Source of the DNA: CAZICM01 sp964537685 | GTDB taxonomy: Bacteria > Myxococcota_A > Polyangia > Polyangiales > Polyangiaceae | Direction: 5' to 3' | DNA length: 64,000 nucleotides | NCBI GenBank assembly: GCA_964537685.1 | Contig: CAZICM010000008.1 | Location: 124,001-188,000, forward strand | Part shown: positions 8,449-17,282 of the stretch, piece after piece | Numbering within the stretch: the first letter of the stretch is position 1 | Layout of the letters: each line of letters opens with the position of its first letter | The notes under the pieces: model-generated | The model's input: only the letters and a program-made list of their open reading frames with translations | Told to the model about the DNA's origin: nothing | Database searches by the model: none | Program-made: the position numbers and the translations under genes

Positions 8449-9429
8449 ATGCTCGTCTCACGATTTGGATTTTTTGGATTTCATTGGGCAATTGCAGGCG
8501 CGGGCGCATTGGCGGCCCTGTCGTTAGCCGCCTGCGGAAGCGAAACAGGCAATTCCGGCGCTTCTTCGGGAAGCGGCGGCGGTTCGGCGAGTTCCAGCTC
8601 CACGGCCTCGTCAAGCGGAAGCGGCGGCCAAAGCTCGGGATCTTCGAGCGGAAGCGGCGGCCAATCCTCCGGTTCCGGCGGCGCCGGCGGTTCGGCTCCC
8701 TCGGGAGGTTTTGCCGATTTTGTGACCAAAGCCATGTATGAAGCCTGGTTCCCTCATCGCAACGCTTTGTACGAATACGATGCGCTTGTTGCCGCGACCA
8801 AATTGGATGCGAAGTTCTGCAACGAAGGGAGCATGGATCACCGCAAACGCGAAGCAGCCGCATTTTTGGCCAATATCGCCCACGAGACGACCGGTGGCTG
8901 GCCCGCCGCTCCGGATGGCCCCTTGGCTTGGGGGCTTTATTTTACTCAAGAAGTCGGCTGTGAGAATGGGGGATGTGTAGGATATTGCGACCCAAACAAT
9001 GCACAATATCCTTGCGCGCCTGGAAAGACCTATCATGGGCGTGGGCCGATACAGTTAAGCTGGAACTACAATTATGGGCAGGCCGGGGATGCCCTGGGAT
9101 TGGCGCTATTGACGGACCCGGATTTGGTGACATCGAATGGAACGGTGGCATTTCAGACGGGGATATGGTTTTGGGTGACGCCGCAGGCGCCCAAGCCTTC
9201 GTGTCATGATGTGATGGCTGGGAATTGGGTGCCTTCGGCGCAGGATACAGCGATGGGCCGCAAGCCTGGGTTTGGGATGACGATCAATATAATCAATGGG
9301 GGATTGGAATGCAGTATGCCAACGAATGCCAAGGTGGAGGATAGGGTTGGATTTTACTTAAAGTTTACCCAGGATTTGGGGGTCGACCCGGGGGCGGATT
9401 TGTATTGCGATCAGATGGCGCATTATTAA
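8449..9429 (+). CDS. GH19 chitinase, lipoprotein with Ser/Gly linker
   Basis: 326 residues from ATG 8449, with AAAGGA upstream at good spacing. The lipobox LAAC (Cys29) is followed by a ~55-residue Ser/Gly linker (repeats of GSGGQSSGS), then a GH19 catalytic domain. Seen: the general acid in AHETTGG (Glu146), the second catalytic Glu in WGLYFTQE (Glu168), and the substrate-cleft block YHGRGPIQLSWNYNYG, plus INGGLEC near the end. GH19 enzymes hydrolyse chitin or related GlcNAc polymers with inversion. Lipidation and the long linker suggest it is held on the cell surface, fitting degradation of fungal or insect material or a predatory lifestyle. Confidence 0.92.
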   Translation: MLVSRFGFFGFHWAIAGAGALAALSLAACGSETGNSGASSGSGGGSASSSSTASSSGSGGQSSGSSSGSGGQSSGSGGAGGSAPSGGFADFVTKAMYEAWFPHRNALYEYDALVAATKLDAKFCNEGSMDHRKREAAAFLANIAHETTGGWPAAPDGPLAWGLYFTQEVGCENGGCVGYCDPNNAQYPCAPGKTYHGRGPIQLSWNYNYGQAGDALGLALLTDPDLVTSNGTVAFQTGIWFWVTPQAPKPSCHDVMAGNWVPSAQDTAMGRKPGFGMTINIINGGLECSMPTNAKVEDRVGFYLKFTQDLGVDPGADLYCDQMAHY

Positions 9430-9439
9430 GAGGATATTC

Positions 9440-11134
9440 TCAGCCTGCCCTCAGCCAGACTTTCTTCCCATCAAAAGCCACTGCCAGCTTACGAATTGGA
9501 TTTGCCCCCGCGGCATTGAGCTCGGCGGCATATTCCTTTTGCTCAATCTGCGCGAGCGCCGCCTTTAGGGTCCGCTCGGGCGCGCGTTTCGCCGCCTTGA
9601 CGATCTTAAGCTCCAACACAACCCCAGGCCGGCCTGGCCTCGTGGGAATAATCAATACATCCGGCCGTCCAGAACCCGATTCCCGATTGGAACGGACTTT
9701 ATATCCCATCCACTCATAGGAAGCCAGCAGGCCAAGTACAAAGGCTTGATAGACTTGTTCGGGAAAAGCCAAAGCGGCATCATGATAGGAAAGGATATTG
9801 GTTACAAAGATTTGAAGATGCCTTTCTGCTTCATAAGCGTCGCCGGCGAGCAGCGCATTGAGCAAACACTCGCTGCTGCCGCCGCGCTGATTGAAGGCTT
9901 GCGCGAGCCATTCCCGGAATGTGCTTACATACAAAAGCCTCACTTCATTGTTGGGAATGCTTAAGGCATAAAACGGCGATATATCGTCCGGCTTCGAGGG
10001 AAGCCGCTCCGCCTTTAAATAACCGGTGAATACCAATAAACTAAAGAATGCTTCATCGCTTGATTCAAGCCGGTCCAGCACCACATCTTCGTCGAGGCTG
10101 CGCTCAATACTCTGGCCTTTGAGTAAATCTTCCATCAGCGGTTTTAGCGAGATGGCCCGCTTGGATAGCAGGTGTTTGATCAAATCGTTGGAACTGGTAT
10201 TCAGCCAATAGGGCTGTGCGTCGGCGGCTTGACTATCGAGAAAATTGAGCACGCTCCAGGGGTTGTAGATGACGCGGCCTCCAAAGATATAGCCATCGTA
10301 CCAGCGGCGTACCCGTTCCAAATGTTCGCTTCGCCCTGCCTTTTCAAGCAGCGCTTGCACTTCATCCTCGCTAAAGCCAAAGCAGCTTGAAAACTCTTCG
10401 CGCACCAGCGTATACACGCCCAGGTTGTTGAGGCCCGAAAAAATGCTTTCGCGGGCCAGCCTTAAGATACCTGTGACAACAGCCTTGGCGATATGAGGAT
10501 TGCCTTTGAGTCCCTGACCAAAGAAGGCTCTGAAGAAATCCAGGATCTTGGTGCTATAACCTTGCACATAGCCTGCATGAATGGGCTGATCATATTCGTC
10601 GATAAGCAAAATAACTTTCTCGCCGTGATAGCGCTCTAGATAGGCACATAGATCCAGGAGGGAGCGCTGGTAGATAATATTTGAGGCGGTTTCATTTAAG
10701 ATACCTTCGAAATCGCGGCGCTCGCGGGGAGTGAGCAGATCGCCGGTGAGTAAAAAGCGGTGCTCGTCGAACAGAATTTGAATTTTTTTATAGATGCCCT
10801 CGAGAGCTTCCTCGGCTGTACCGGGACGTATATCTTTAAAACTGATAAAGAGAACGGGATAGCGCTGAAAGTGAACTTTATATTTATCACCTGCGCGGGC
10901 GATATACAGATCTTCGAACAGATGCCAAAGATATTCGGGGCGTTTTTCAAAAAACCAGCGCAGCATTGATAAATTGAGCGTCTTGCCAAAGCGGCGGGGG
11001 CGGGGAAGGACGACGGCTTCCACGGTATCACGGTCGATCAATTCTGAAATGAGATGAGATTTGTCGACGTACTCTGCGTTTTTTTCGCGAAGCTTTCGGA
11101 AGTCGTCGATGCCCATGGGAACGCGGATTTGCAT
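9440..11134 (-). CDS. AAA-ATPase-like / PD-(D/E)XK nuclease-like protein
   Basis: 564 residues from ATG 11134 (MQIRVPMGIDDFRKLR); the frame runs open to 11194. It matches the widespread AAA-ATPase_like plus PDDEXK_9 architecture. The N-terminal block FRKLREKNAEYVDKS, a degenerate P-loop PRRFGKTLNLSML and Walker B ILLIDEYDQP mark the ATPase. The C-terminal SGRPDVLIIP ... GVVLELKIVKA matches a PD-(D/E)XK nuclease core (D, then E-L-K). Such genes occur in many scattered copies in Bacteroidetes, Clostridia and deltaproteobacteria; their role is unproven, with defence or mobile-element links proposed. It ends 10 bp from the chitinase stop in convergent orientation. Confidence 0.88.
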   Translation of the reverse strand: MQIRVPMGIDDFRKLREKNAEYVDKSHLISELIDRDTVEAVVLPRPRRFGKTLNLSMLRWFFEKRPEYLWHLFEDLYIARAGDKYKVHFQRYPVLFISFKDIRPGTAEEALEGIYKKIQILFDEHRFLLTGDLLTPRERRDFEGILNETASNIIYQRSLLDLCAYLERYHGEKVILLIDEYDQPIHAGYVQGYSTKILDFFRAFFGQGLKGNPHIAKAVVTGILRLARESIFSGLNNLGVYTLVREEFSSCFGFSEDEVQALLEKAGRSEHLERVRRWYDGYIFGGRVIYNPWSVLNFLDSQAADAQPYWLNTSSNDLIKHLLSKRAISLKPLMEDLLKGQSIERSLDEDVVLDRLESSDEAFFSLLVFTGYLKAERLPSKPDDISPFYALSIPNNEVRLLYVSTFREWLAQAFNQRGGSSECLLNALLAGDAYEAERHLQIFVTNILSYHDAALAFPEQVYQAFVLGLLASYEWMGYKVRSNRESGSGRPDVLIIPTRPGRPGVVLELKIVKAAKRAPERTLKAALAQIEQKEYAAELNAAGANPIRKLAVAFDGKKVWLRAG

Positions 11135-11344
11135 GGCGGGAGGCTTATGGCATGGGATTGAGAGGGATGTCAAGGGTATCTGAATAGAAAGCACCGGCGC
11201 TTCACCGGGATTTCAAATCCTTTCACAGGTACATCGATCAAGCTGCCGCATATAACCGGGTTTGAAATCTATATATTGAGCATGTGTGCAATGCTTGGCA
11301 ATCGCTCTGTCCGTTTTGGAGCGCGCAGAGAGGCTCGTCCAAAA

Positions 11345-11555
11345 TTGCAAGCGGCATTCTGCGCGCGTAGATCCTTGGCAGCCGGTTTTGCAAACGCCAT
11401 TCCGCGCGCGTGGATGAGCGTCCGCCATTTTTGCAAACGGTTGTTTGTTCTTTCCGATCGGCGCCGGCAACTTGCGCAGGCGGGTTTCTACATCCAGGTC
11501 CGCGCCGCCGAGATTGCAAACGGCGTTCCGCGTGGACAGGGGGTGCCGAGTATAC
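11345..11555. repeat. Array of about five degenerate ~43-bp direct repeats
   Basis: The gene-free stretch 11135-11642 (508 bp) holds units beginning TTGCAA at 11345, 11388, 11431 and 11514, with a degenerate TTGCGC at 11472. Spacings are 43, 43, 41 and 42 bp. The best conserved part reads TTGCAAACGCCATTCCGCG. Conservation decays within units, so this is a tandem degenerate array, not CRISPR. No gene was credible on either strand. Confidence 0.7.
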
Positions 11556-11642
11556 CAGCCGCAGTCCCGACCACATTGATTTCCCCTCACAACTTTTTTA
11601 TTGCCCACGCTCGAAGTGCCGTGCTACACGGTAACGGAAACG

Positions 11643-12077
11643 ATGAATCGGCGAGATTTCGAAGCCTTGCGCGACCTTCCCGGAAAGACCATTTCCGTTG
11701 ATATCCGCTTAGCTCAAAAGCAATCCACCCATCCGTTGCTTACCGCGGATCGCATTCCTATCCAGAACAACCAAGGCGTGACCCTCTGGATGAATATCAA
11801 TTTCAACCCAGAAACAGGCGCGAAGGGTCTGAATGTGACACTTGCCGGCGAAGGACCGATTTGCCGCCTCGATGTGGATGGATCGTGCCACGGCGACGCT
11901 GGCCGAAGTCATAAACACTCTGTTCAGGATGAAAACAGCATTCGACGCGGTCTTCGCGAGGGCGTTATCCCGCGCGCGGACTTAAGCGGGAAATCCCTTA
12001 AGGAAATCTTCAGCGACTTCTGCGCCGCCGCGAATATCATCCACTATGGATCGTTTGAGGAGCCCGACCATGCATGA
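11643..12077 (+). CDS. Hypothetical protein, partner of the DUF1828-like gene
   Basis: 144 residues from ATG 11643 (MNRRDFEALRDLPGKTI). A central LDVDGSCHGDAG..HKHSVQ stretch, rich in Asp and His, is the only striking motif. It vaguely resembles small DUF6978-type partners that I recall beside DUF1828 genes (RLDI.G..H motif); this is a memory-based comparison. The stop codon lies inside the next gene (8-bp overlap), so translation is probably coupled. Function unknown. Confidence 0.65.
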   Translation: MNRRDFEALRDLPGKTISVDIRLAQKQSTHPLLTADRIPIQNNQGVTLWMNINFNPETGAKGLNVTLAGEGPICRLDVDGSCHGDAGRSHKHSVQDENSIRRGLREGVIPRADLSGKSLKEIFSDFCAAANIIHYGSFEEPDHA

Positions 12078-12861
12078 TGCCGCCGCACTTGTTAAAGCCC
12101 TTCAAGGCCGCTGTATGGTCAAGACCGTCGATATCCTGCCCAAGGGCCATATCCGTATCCAGACGGGCTTCCTGTATCCAGACGGCTCTTCCGTCGATGT
12201 TTTTATCGTCAATGATCCGCGCGAGCCGCTTTTGCCCCCTTCCAAGCTTAGCGATTTGGGTCAGACCATGGCTTTTCTTCTAAACCATGATGTCAAACCG
12301 TGGAGCTCCAAAAAGCGCCGGGTTCAGCTTGAAGAAGCGGTATCTCTGTATGGTGTCAACCTGGCGGGCGGAGCGCTGGAAAAGCCTATTTCCAATACTC
12401 AAGAATCCCTCAGCCAGGCCATTCTCCTCCTCGGTCAAGCCTGCTTGCGCATGTCCGATTTTTTATTTACAAAGCGTCTTCAGCTTCAAAGCGTCTTTAC
12501 AGAAGATGTCGAGGAGTTTCTCACAGATGCGGATCTCAACTATGAACCGGCGGTCGAATTGGAGGGGCCGTTCGCGCCTGTTGCAATCGATTTTCTCGTT
12601 TTCGGCCGCACCACAAGATCTGCGGTGTTGACTCTGTTCTCACGTCTGCCCAGCGCCGCGCACGTTCAGACCAACGAGGTATTCCGAAAGGTCTATGACC
12701 TGTCCGTAGCGAATAGGCCCGAGCAGCGAATCACTTTGTTGGATGATACCGTGGATGTCGATCGCATCTATAGGGCCGATGATCTGCGGCGCATTGAGCA
12801 TCACTCAACCCTGGTGCCATTTTCAGATCGGATGACCGTGCGCAACCTGCTCGCCGCATAG
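12070..12861 (+). CDS. DUF1828/DUF1829-like protein
   Basis: 263 residues from ATG 12070, with GAGGAG about 8 bp upstream inside the preceding gene. The N-terminal ~100 residues (IQTGFLYPDGSSVDVFIV ... LSDLGQTMAFLL) resemble the DUF1828 domain, and the C-terminal portion (IDFLVFGRTTRSAVLTLF) resembles DUF1829. These domains are frequent in plasmid, phage-island and accessory DNA and often appear with one small partner, as here; no biochemical function is established that I know of. It is the second gene of an overlapping pair next to a repeat array and an AAA/PD-(D/E)XK gene, which fits an accessory or defence-type locus (inference). Confidence 0.65.
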   Translation: MHDAAALVKALQGRCMVKTVDILPKGHIRIQTGFLYPDGSSVDVFIVNDPREPLLPPSKLSDLGQTMAFLLNHDVKPWSSKKRRVQLEEAVSLYGVNLAGGALEKPISNTQESLSQAILLLGQACLRMSDFLFTKRLQLQSVFTEDVEEFLTDADLNYEPAVELEGPFAPVAIDFLVFGRTTRSAVLTLFSRLPSAAHVQTNEVFRKVYDLSVANRPEQRITLLDDTVDVDRIYRADDLRRIEHHSTLVPFSDRMTVRNLLAA

Positions 12862-12894
12862 AGTCACGTCGAAGCAAGGGACTGCCCCTCCCCC

Positions 12895-15525
12895 CTACGG
12901 TCCCACCAGCATCCCGGCCGCCTTCCCCCTCTCCTCCTCCATCCGCTTTTTCAGCACCGGATCGGCCCCTCCCCGCTTCTCCAGCACCTTCTGCAGCGCA
13001 TCCGCAGCCTTCGCATGCGCTCCAGCTTTCGAAGCAATCTCCGCCAACAATAACCACCTCGCCTCCGTCCCCTCTTCTCGGACCGCCCGCTCCAGCAAGG
13101 GCATCGCCGCTAGATATTCCCCCCGATCCAAACGCAGTCTCCCCGCCCACTCCCCAGCTTCCGCACAGCTCGCCGCTTTGATGCACGATGCGCTCATATA
13201 GTCCCGAATCGCCGCGTTCAGCCGCTCCGGTCCAGCCAAGGACGCCGCGCTCATCACCCGCTGTTGAATGCATTCTTTCCGATCGCTGTAGCGACTGCAC
13301 TCCCCCGCTAACAGGCGCTCCGCTTCGTCCGCCTTTCCTTGCAACGTCAGCCGTCTCGCCCGTATCCGTAAGGCATGCGAGCTCTCGGGCGCTTGCTGTT
13401 CAAGCACTCTTTCATGCTCTTCTAGGCTGCGTTCGCATCCCGTCCGATCCGCGCATAGTTTCGCTCCTTCTCCCCCTTCGACCCCTCGCCCTTCCAGGGC
13501 TTCAAAGAGCATTTGCACTTGTCTTAAGCGAGGTCCCAACCTCAAGGGATCGCGAACCAGCGCTTCTTCATCGCATCGGCGCCGGCTTTCCCACGCCAAA
13601 TGCTTGTCTTTCGCTAAGCCGCCTTTGGCATTTAGTTGCTCTCCCATCGCATCCAATACCGCCGCTCCCGCTTTGCCCTGCGGTACGGCCCGAAGCAAAT
13701 CTTCAATATGAAGGCTGTAGCGTAGCGCGCTCTGGGCCGCCGGCATTACCAACGATGCGTCGCTCTCTACCGCCATGCGCAGTTCCATCAGCGCTTGATG
13801 CTTGGCTTTGCGTTCGATTAAAACGTCCGCCAGCAATAAATGCGCGCGGCCATTTAAGGGCATGCGTTCAAGCGCGCGCTGAAGCCATGGCAGGGGATCG
13901 CCCGTCTTTTCCCGCCAGGAATACAAGGCTCCCACCAGGGGAAAATAGGGTTCGGCGGGATGCCGAAGTATGGCCGCCCGGAGCGTGTTCACAAAGGCTT
14001 CGCGCTGTTCCGCCTGGTTTAAGCCGCTCTGTTGCATGCGGGTGCGCAGTTCTTCCCGATCAGAGGCAAGATCGCGCATGCCTATCGCGAGGACGGGAGC
14101 CATAAACGCCGTCATCCCTAGGATGGGGGCTATCAAGGCCGCGATTCGATGCTTGAGAAGGCGCTGGCTAAAGCTGGGTTTTGGTTCTGAAAGGCCGTGG
14201 TGGAGGCGGCGGCGCTTGGTGTCGCCATAGAGGGCGCCCATGCTGATGCAGAGGGCAATGCAGAGCGCTGGAATTTCTAGGCCGAGGTCGGCTAGGTTTT
14301 GGAGCAGCAGGGTAAAAAGTCCGACAAATGCAGCGGCGGCGACGGTGCCTTTGGTTGCGCCTAGGCGATTGGGGGAAAAGGTGTATGCAAATCCTAGGAG
14401 GGCAAGGCAAGCGACAGGTACGCCCCAATCCGCGCACCACTGAAGGATAAAATTTTCGGCGTGGGTATAGGTGTAATGGCCCGGGGTAACTTTATAAGCC
14501 GGATAGACGCTTTCAAAGGCGCCTCTTCCCATGCCCAGCCAGCCAAAATCCCAGACGGCGGGGAGAACCCGGCCAAAATGTTCGATTTTTTGGAGGTCTC
14601 GGTCGCTGAGTTCGAGCCAGGTTTCTCGGCCGGTGCCGAGGAGCGCAAAACCTAGGCCGGCAATGAGGGCGGCGGACGCGGGGAGGAGTATGCGGCGGCT
14701 GGTGAGGGAGCGGTGGCTGCCCCGGGCTTTGCGGGTGAGGAGGCTGAAGAGGATGAGTCCGATGATGAGGGCAAGCACTCCGGCGCGGGAGGCGGTGGCT
14801 AGGGTGGTGGCAAGCATAAAGGCTATGCCTAGACCGGCGCCCCATGGGGGAAGGATGGGGTTGTGCATAAGCAGTAAGCCCAGGCCCGAGAAGATGCCTA
14901 GATTGAGATAGCCCGCGAGGTTGTTGGGGTTTAAGAGAGGGCCGAGTTGCCAGGGGGATGGGCGAAAGGTGGGTTGGTAGAGGCCATAGACTTGGTCGAG
15001 TCCCAATAGGCCGTGGAGGAGCGTGGCGAGGGAGGCCAGGGTGGAGGCGATAAAGACAATCAAGAGTCCAGAGGCGGCGCCTTTTCGCGCGCCTAATGTG
15101 CTGGAGGCATAAAAGACCGCGGCATAGGCCGCCAGTTTGAGGGCTTCAACGGTGCTTTGGCCCGGGTCGAGGGAGATGCTCGCGCGGGCGGGGGGATCGA
15201 GGCCCAGAGGTAAGAGGGCTCGGGACCAGATATCGGCATTGAGCGGGGCGATGCGATGAAGCCATGATAGAGGAAGGGGCACGGCTTGGAGGAGGGTGAT
15301 CAGGGCCAATGCGAAAAGGAGGGCGATGGGCAGCGAGAGAACAGGAGACGAAGGAGAATTGGAGCGATGAAGGACCAGGGCAGCGGAAGCGGCGAAGGCG
15401 GCGAGGGTGGCCGAGACTAGGAGAGCGGGCGTATGAACGGATCCGATGGCGAGAACGGAGAAGGCGGCGCAGAGAGCGAGCAAGGGGAAGAGGGCGCGAT
15501 CGGCGATAGACTCGGGGCTGTGCAT
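12895..15525 (-). CDS. O-antigen ligase/polymerase-like membrane protein with TPR-like tail
   Basis: 876 residues from ATG 15525. About a dozen hydrophobic segments fill residues 1-460. The Wzy_C signature is clear: GWLGMGRGAFESVYP followed by THAENFILQWCADWG, as in WaaL/Wzy enzymes that ligate or polymerise surface glycans at the periplasmic face. LNPNNLAGYL upstream is also typical. The C-terminal ~350 residues are helical with TPR-like repeats (PLPWLQRALERMPLNGRAH; ALRIRARRLTLQGKADEAE), an architecture known from O-antigen ligase family proteins of deltaproteobacteria. The upstream frame to 15819 lacks coding character and is excluded. Confidence 0.85.
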   Translation of the reverse strand: MHSPESIADRALFPLLALCAAFSVLAIGSVHTPALLVSATLAAFAASAALVLHRSNSPSSPVLSLPIALLFALALITLLQAVPLPLSWLHRIAPLNADIWSRALLPLGLDPPARASISLDPGQSTVEALKLAAYAAVFYASSTLGARKGAASGLLIVFIASTLASLATLLHGLLGLDQVYGLYQPTFRPSPWQLGPLLNPNNLAGYLNLGIFSGLGLLLMHNPILPPWGAGLGIAFMLATTLATASRAGVLALIIGLILFSLLTRKARGSHRSLTSRRILLPASAALIAGLGFALLGTGRETWLELSDRDLQKIEHFGRVLPAVWDFGWLGMGRGAFESVYPAYKVTPGHYTYTHAENFILQWCADWGVPVACLALLGFAYTFSPNRLGATKGTVAAAAFVGLFTLLLQNLADLGLEIPALCIALCISMGALYGDTKRRRLHHGLSEPKPSFSQRLLKHRIAALIAPILGMTAFMAPVLAIGMRDLASDREELRTRMQQSGLNQAEQREAFVNTLRAAILRHPAEPYFPLVGALYSWREKTGDPLPWLQRALERMPLNGRAHLLLADVLIERKAKHQALMELRMAVESDASLVMPAAQSALRYSLHIEDLLRAVPQGKAGAAVLDAMGEQLNAKGGLAKDKHLAWESRRRCDEEALVRDPLRLGPRLRQVQMLFEALEGRGVEGGEGAKLCADRTGCERSLEEHERVLEQQAPESSHALRIRARRLTLQGKADEAERLLAGECSRYSDRKECIQQRVMSAASLAGPERLNAAIRDYMSASCIKAASCAEAGEWAGRLRLDRGEYLAAMPLLERAVREEGTEARWLLLAEIASKAGAHAKAADALQKVLEKRGGADPVLKKRMEEERGKAAGMLVGP

Positions 15526-15712
15526 GAGAGAAGCGCGGGGCCGATGTTTTTTATGGCTTGCGTGTTTTGGGGTTTGGCTGAGGTGCTTTTTATGCGGTAT
15601 ACACGAGCTTAAGCGGACTTGCCGCGGGGAAAATAACGAGGGATGTTTTTTGTGGTAAGCCGGTGACTTTCTTATTGGGGTGCGGTTTCTTTTGCGATGT
15701 GAGGGTAAGGTC

Positions 15713-17254
15713 ATGAAGATGCCGATAAACGAGTCAATCCGTCGTGGAACGTGGATGTGGTTGGGGTTGTTGGGTGCTGGGCTGTGGGGGGCTGGCGTGG
15801 AAGCCGGATGTGGGCTCAACCCGGAGGGGGAGAGGGCGAAAGATGGGCAACCTTCGTCGGGCGGGAGCGGTTCCAGTTCGTCGGGGATGGGTGGGGGCTC
15901 GGCGTCTTCATCGAGCAGTGGGGGAGGAAGTGGTGGAAGCAGCAGCAGCAGTGGTGGGACGGCTGGGGCTGGGGCTGGGGGTGGAACGGGATCGAGTTCG
16001 TCGGGCGGCGGGATGGGGGGAGCTGGGGGAGGAGGGCCGACCTATTCTTGGACGGCGACAGATCCTGTGGCAGCGGGAGGCGCGGGCATGTCGGCGTGTA
16101 AGGATTATGCGTATGCATTGCCGCCGTGGCTGGTGTTTGAGAGTCCAGCAGCCGTTCGTTCATCGCAGACCAGCGATGAATCGCTATGCATTGGATACAA
16201 TGCCAATGATGCCCGGGCGAGGAACGTGGGGCCGAAGAACAATCCCAAATGGGGATTGAGTATAGAAAGCGAACGTACCAATTTGGTGAAGCAGAGCAAT
16301 TCCTGGTCGGGAGCCGGAGCTTGGTCAACGTTAAATCCTCCGCATGTGATGACAAAAGATCCTGGCATGCACGGTGATCCGGCAGGCGGTATGCTCGCAT
16401 CGCAATTCGATAATGACTCGATAGCCAATATGACTGGACAAGAGGCTCCCTTTCAAGACATATTTGGTGCCCGAGCCTTGTCGACATGGGTGATGGGCAT
16501 TGGGGCCCCCATCGCAGGCTGTAATAAATTTGGAGGTGGAACAGAGAGTTGTTATGCGCGTTTCCGGCATTGGGCGAACGCTGCCGCAGCATACACAAAT
16601 ATCACAGAAACAGCGTGGCAGCGCATCTCGTTCACCTATGCGACACCACAAGATAATTCCATTGCGCTGACGACCAAGGATTCACCGGCCGGCGCGGGGA
16701 TTATCAGTGGGACATCTAGTTTTGCTGCCTTTGGGGCGCAGGCGGAGGATGCAAGTTATCCTTCGAGCTATATTCCAACGGCAAATGCCACAGTGACCCG
16801 CGCGAAGGAGTCTTTATATATTCCCGCGGCCAATGCACCTGATGTGCTGAAGAATGGTTATTTTGAAGTGGTTATTCGCTTCGCGCCGAACTTTGCGCAT
16901 AACGAGATATCGGCAAACTACCATTTGTTTCAAATTCATGCCGGCGAGGCGTGGAGGGTTTTTATGGAAGCTTCGACGAAGAAGATTGTCGTGAAGTTTA
17001 ACAACGTCGACAATACCGTTGTCAGTGATTCGCTCGAATTCGCTCGGGAAACGGAAATAGAAATCAAGGTATCGAACTTGCAGGGTGATACAGTGAAGCT
17101 GGATGTGAAGGGTCCTCCTGTGGGCGCTGGCATGTTTGACAACGGTAAGGCTGTCGTGGCTGCACCCACGGATAAGAATATTTTTATTTTATCGCATCAG
17201 AAAGGCGCCGAGGAATGCGGAGATCTCCGTTACTTTGAGCTTGTCTCGCCTTAA
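15713..17254 (+). CDS. Lectin-like surface protein, array copy 1
   Basis: 513 residues from ATG 15713, preceded by GAGGGTAAGG. The signal peptide (WLGLLGAGLWGAGVEAGC) could be a lipoprotein signal with Cys33, though the lipobox is poor. A Ser/Gly linker (~residues 45-110) precedes the mature domain. The mature sequence contains YPSSYIPTANATVTRAKE, close to the 'SYIPT...VTRAAD' motif typical of jelly-roll carbohydrate-binding modules on phage tail proteins, so a glycan-binding role is inferred. It is homologous over its whole mature part to the next two genes but has diverged in leader and linker. It is the oldest-looking member of the tandem array. Confidence 0.75.
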   Translation: MKMPINESIRRGTWMWLGLLGAGLWGAGVEAGCGLNPEGERAKDGQPSSGGSGSSSSGMGGGSASSSSSGGGSGGSSSSSGGTAGAGAGGGTGSSSSGGGMGGAGGGGPTYSWTATDPVAAGGAGMSACKDYAYALPPWLVFESPAAVRSSQTSDESLCIGYNANDARARNVGPKNNPKWGLSIESERTNLVKQSNSWSGAGAWSTLNPPHVMTKDPGMHGDPAGGMLASQFDNDSIANMTGQEAPFQDIFGARALSTWVMGIGAPIAGCNKFGGGTESCYARFRHWANAAAAYTNITETAWQRISFTYATPQDNSIALTTKDSPAGAGIISGTSSFAAFGAQAEDASYPSSYIPTANATVTRAKESLYIPAANAPDVLKNGYFEVVIRFAPNFAHNEISANYHLFQIHAGEAWRVFMEASTKKIVVKFNNVDNTVVSDSLEFARETEIEIKVSNLQGDTVKLDVKGPPVGAGMFDNGKAVVAAPTDKNIFILSHQKGAEECGDLRYFELVSP

Positions 17255-17282
17255 TAGATATACATAGCGATAGGATATGAAT

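Noticed and set aside
11345..11555. CRISPR array
   Set aside because: Repeats are degenerate, contiguous units without constant repeat/variable spacer structure, and no cas genes are nearby.
11213..11608. 131-residue minus-strand ORF through the 43-bp repeats
   Set aside because: Repeat-derived translation with no RBS or known domain.
13188..14105. 305-residue plus-strand ORF opposite the O-antigen ligase gene
   Set aside because: Shadow of the TPR-like region; no RBS and low-complexity Pro/Ser/Arg composition.
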